DNA of 5,139 nucleotides, taken from assembly GCA_947448105.1 (NCBI GenBank), contig CANFNE010000184.1:1-5139 (forward strand). The letters run 5' to 3'. Every line of letters begins with the position of its first letter. The stretch's first letter is position 1. The notes beneath the pieces were generated by a model. That model had not been told where the DNA came from. It ran no database searches and saw only the letters and a program-made list of their open reading frames with translations. A program made the translations under genes and the position numbers. Below are positions 4,727 through 5,139 of this stretch, piece by piece. Source of the DNA: Burkholderiales bacterium. Its GTDB lineage: Bacteria; Pseudomonadota; Gammaproteobacteria; Burkholderiales; Burkholderiaceae_C.

Positions 4727-5139
4727 GGTTGTTCCGAGGCGAGTTGGTCAAGCAGGTTGGCAAAGGCGCGCACGCAGAGGTCGGCGTCGTCGTTGGTAAT
4801 GGATTCAAGCGGGTTGTGGCTGATGCCGGCGTTCAGGCCGCGCACAAACAGCATGGCCTGGGGCATGATTTCGTGCAGCTTCATGGCGTCGTGGCCGGCG
4901 CCGCTGGGCAGGTGGAACAGCGGCAAGCCCAGCGCCTGCACCGCGCTTTCCCAGCGCTGCTGCCAGGCCGGGGCGCTGGGGGCGGCGGCGGCGCGCAGGG
5001 TTTCTTCCAGCGTGTAGTGCAGGCCCCGGCGTGCGCAAATCGCGGCCAGCTCGGCGCGGACGTCGGCGGCGCAGGCGTCGCGCACCGCGTCGGTGGTGGC
5101 GCGCACGTCCAGGCTGAAAGTGCAGCGCCCCGGCACCAC
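4723..5139 (-). CDS. M20 amidase of the hydantoinase/carbamoylase family (C-terminal 139 residues, 5' end outside window)
   Basis: Zn-dependent amidohydrolase resembling N-carbamoyl-L-amino acid hydrolase, allantoate amidohydrolase (AllC) and beta-ureidopropionase, which cleave carbamoyl or ureido C-N bonds. The frame is open to the window edge and begins inside a VVPGRCTFSLDVRA stretch that matches the end of the lid domain (the usual N-x-I/V-P-G then L-D-x-R). The GTG at the edge is therefore a normal internal codon, not the start. Family proteins are about 410 residues, so roughly two thirds is missing. Visible motifs, counting from that Val: LDVR (10-13), PSGAGHDAM (78-86) with the conserved His83-Asp84, AMLFVRG (95-101), and GISHNPLE (105-112), where His108 is the expected last metal ligand. 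The stop overlaps the start of the next M20 gene by four bases, implying coupled translation. The exact substrate is not readable from this part. Confidence 0.88.
   Translation of the reverse strand: MVPGRCTFSLDVRATTDAVRDACAADVRAELAAICARRGLHYTLEETLRAAAAPSAPAWQQRWESAVQALGLPLFHLPSGAGHDAMKLHEIMPQAMLFVRGLNAGISHNPLESITNDDADLCVRAFANLLDQLASEQP

Noticed and set aside
5137..5139. GTG at the right edge as the start of the amidase gene
   Set aside because: It lies inside the conserved PG-x(6)-LDxR region at the end of the lid domain, so the gene continues beyond the window and is not a short 138-residue protein.

Overview
The window is GC-rich, tightly packed bacterial DNA. Its gene content and protein signatures suggest a betaproteobacterium, most likely of the Comamonadaceae (Burkholderiales). 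That placement rests on general resemblance, not on a marker gene. Nothing in the window points to a mobile element, CRISPR array, tRNA or rRNA.

Left part (1-2828, plus strand): the end of a phosphonate uptake and catabolism operon. In order it holds the C-terminal half of the periplasmic phosphonate-binding protein PhnD, two paralogous 285-residue ABC permeases (PhnE1 and PhnE2, joined by an ATGA overlap), and, after a 42-base gap with its own Shine-Dalgarno, an HD-domain protein. That protein keeps the iron ligands and most of the active-site residues of PhnZ, the di-iron oxygenase that cleaves the C-P bond of 1-hydroxy-2-aminoethylphosphonate-type compounds. The ATPase PhnC and the 2-oxoglutarate hydroxylase PhnY/TmpA that usually prepares the PhnZ substrate are not in the window; PhnC is probably upstream. 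The proposed logic is capture by PhnD, import through PhnE1/E2 plus PhnC, then oxidative C-P cleavage in the cytoplasm.

Right part (2838-5139, minus strand): a gene set running towards the phn operon and meeting it tail to tail across only 9 bases. Reading leftwards it holds the C-terminal third of an M20 amidase of the hydantoinase/carbamoylase type (cut by the window edge), a second M20-fold protein coupled to it by an ATGA overlap, and, 83 bases further, a small CDKN3/KAP-like tyrosine or dual-specificity phosphatase with an intact HCxxGxxR loop and a GTG start.

The most unusual point is the complete M20 protein (3491-4726). Aligned by eye with ArgE-type enzymes it keeps the first metal His, the catalytic Asp and the Glu-Glu pair. 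The bridging Asp, the later acidic ligand and the last His are replaced by Val, Ala and Lys. It is therefore either an M20 subfamily with a rebuilt metal site or a non-hydrolytic partner, and it is translationally coupled to an M20 amidase whose visible part looks canonical. Substrates of the right-hand gene set cannot be named from this sequence.
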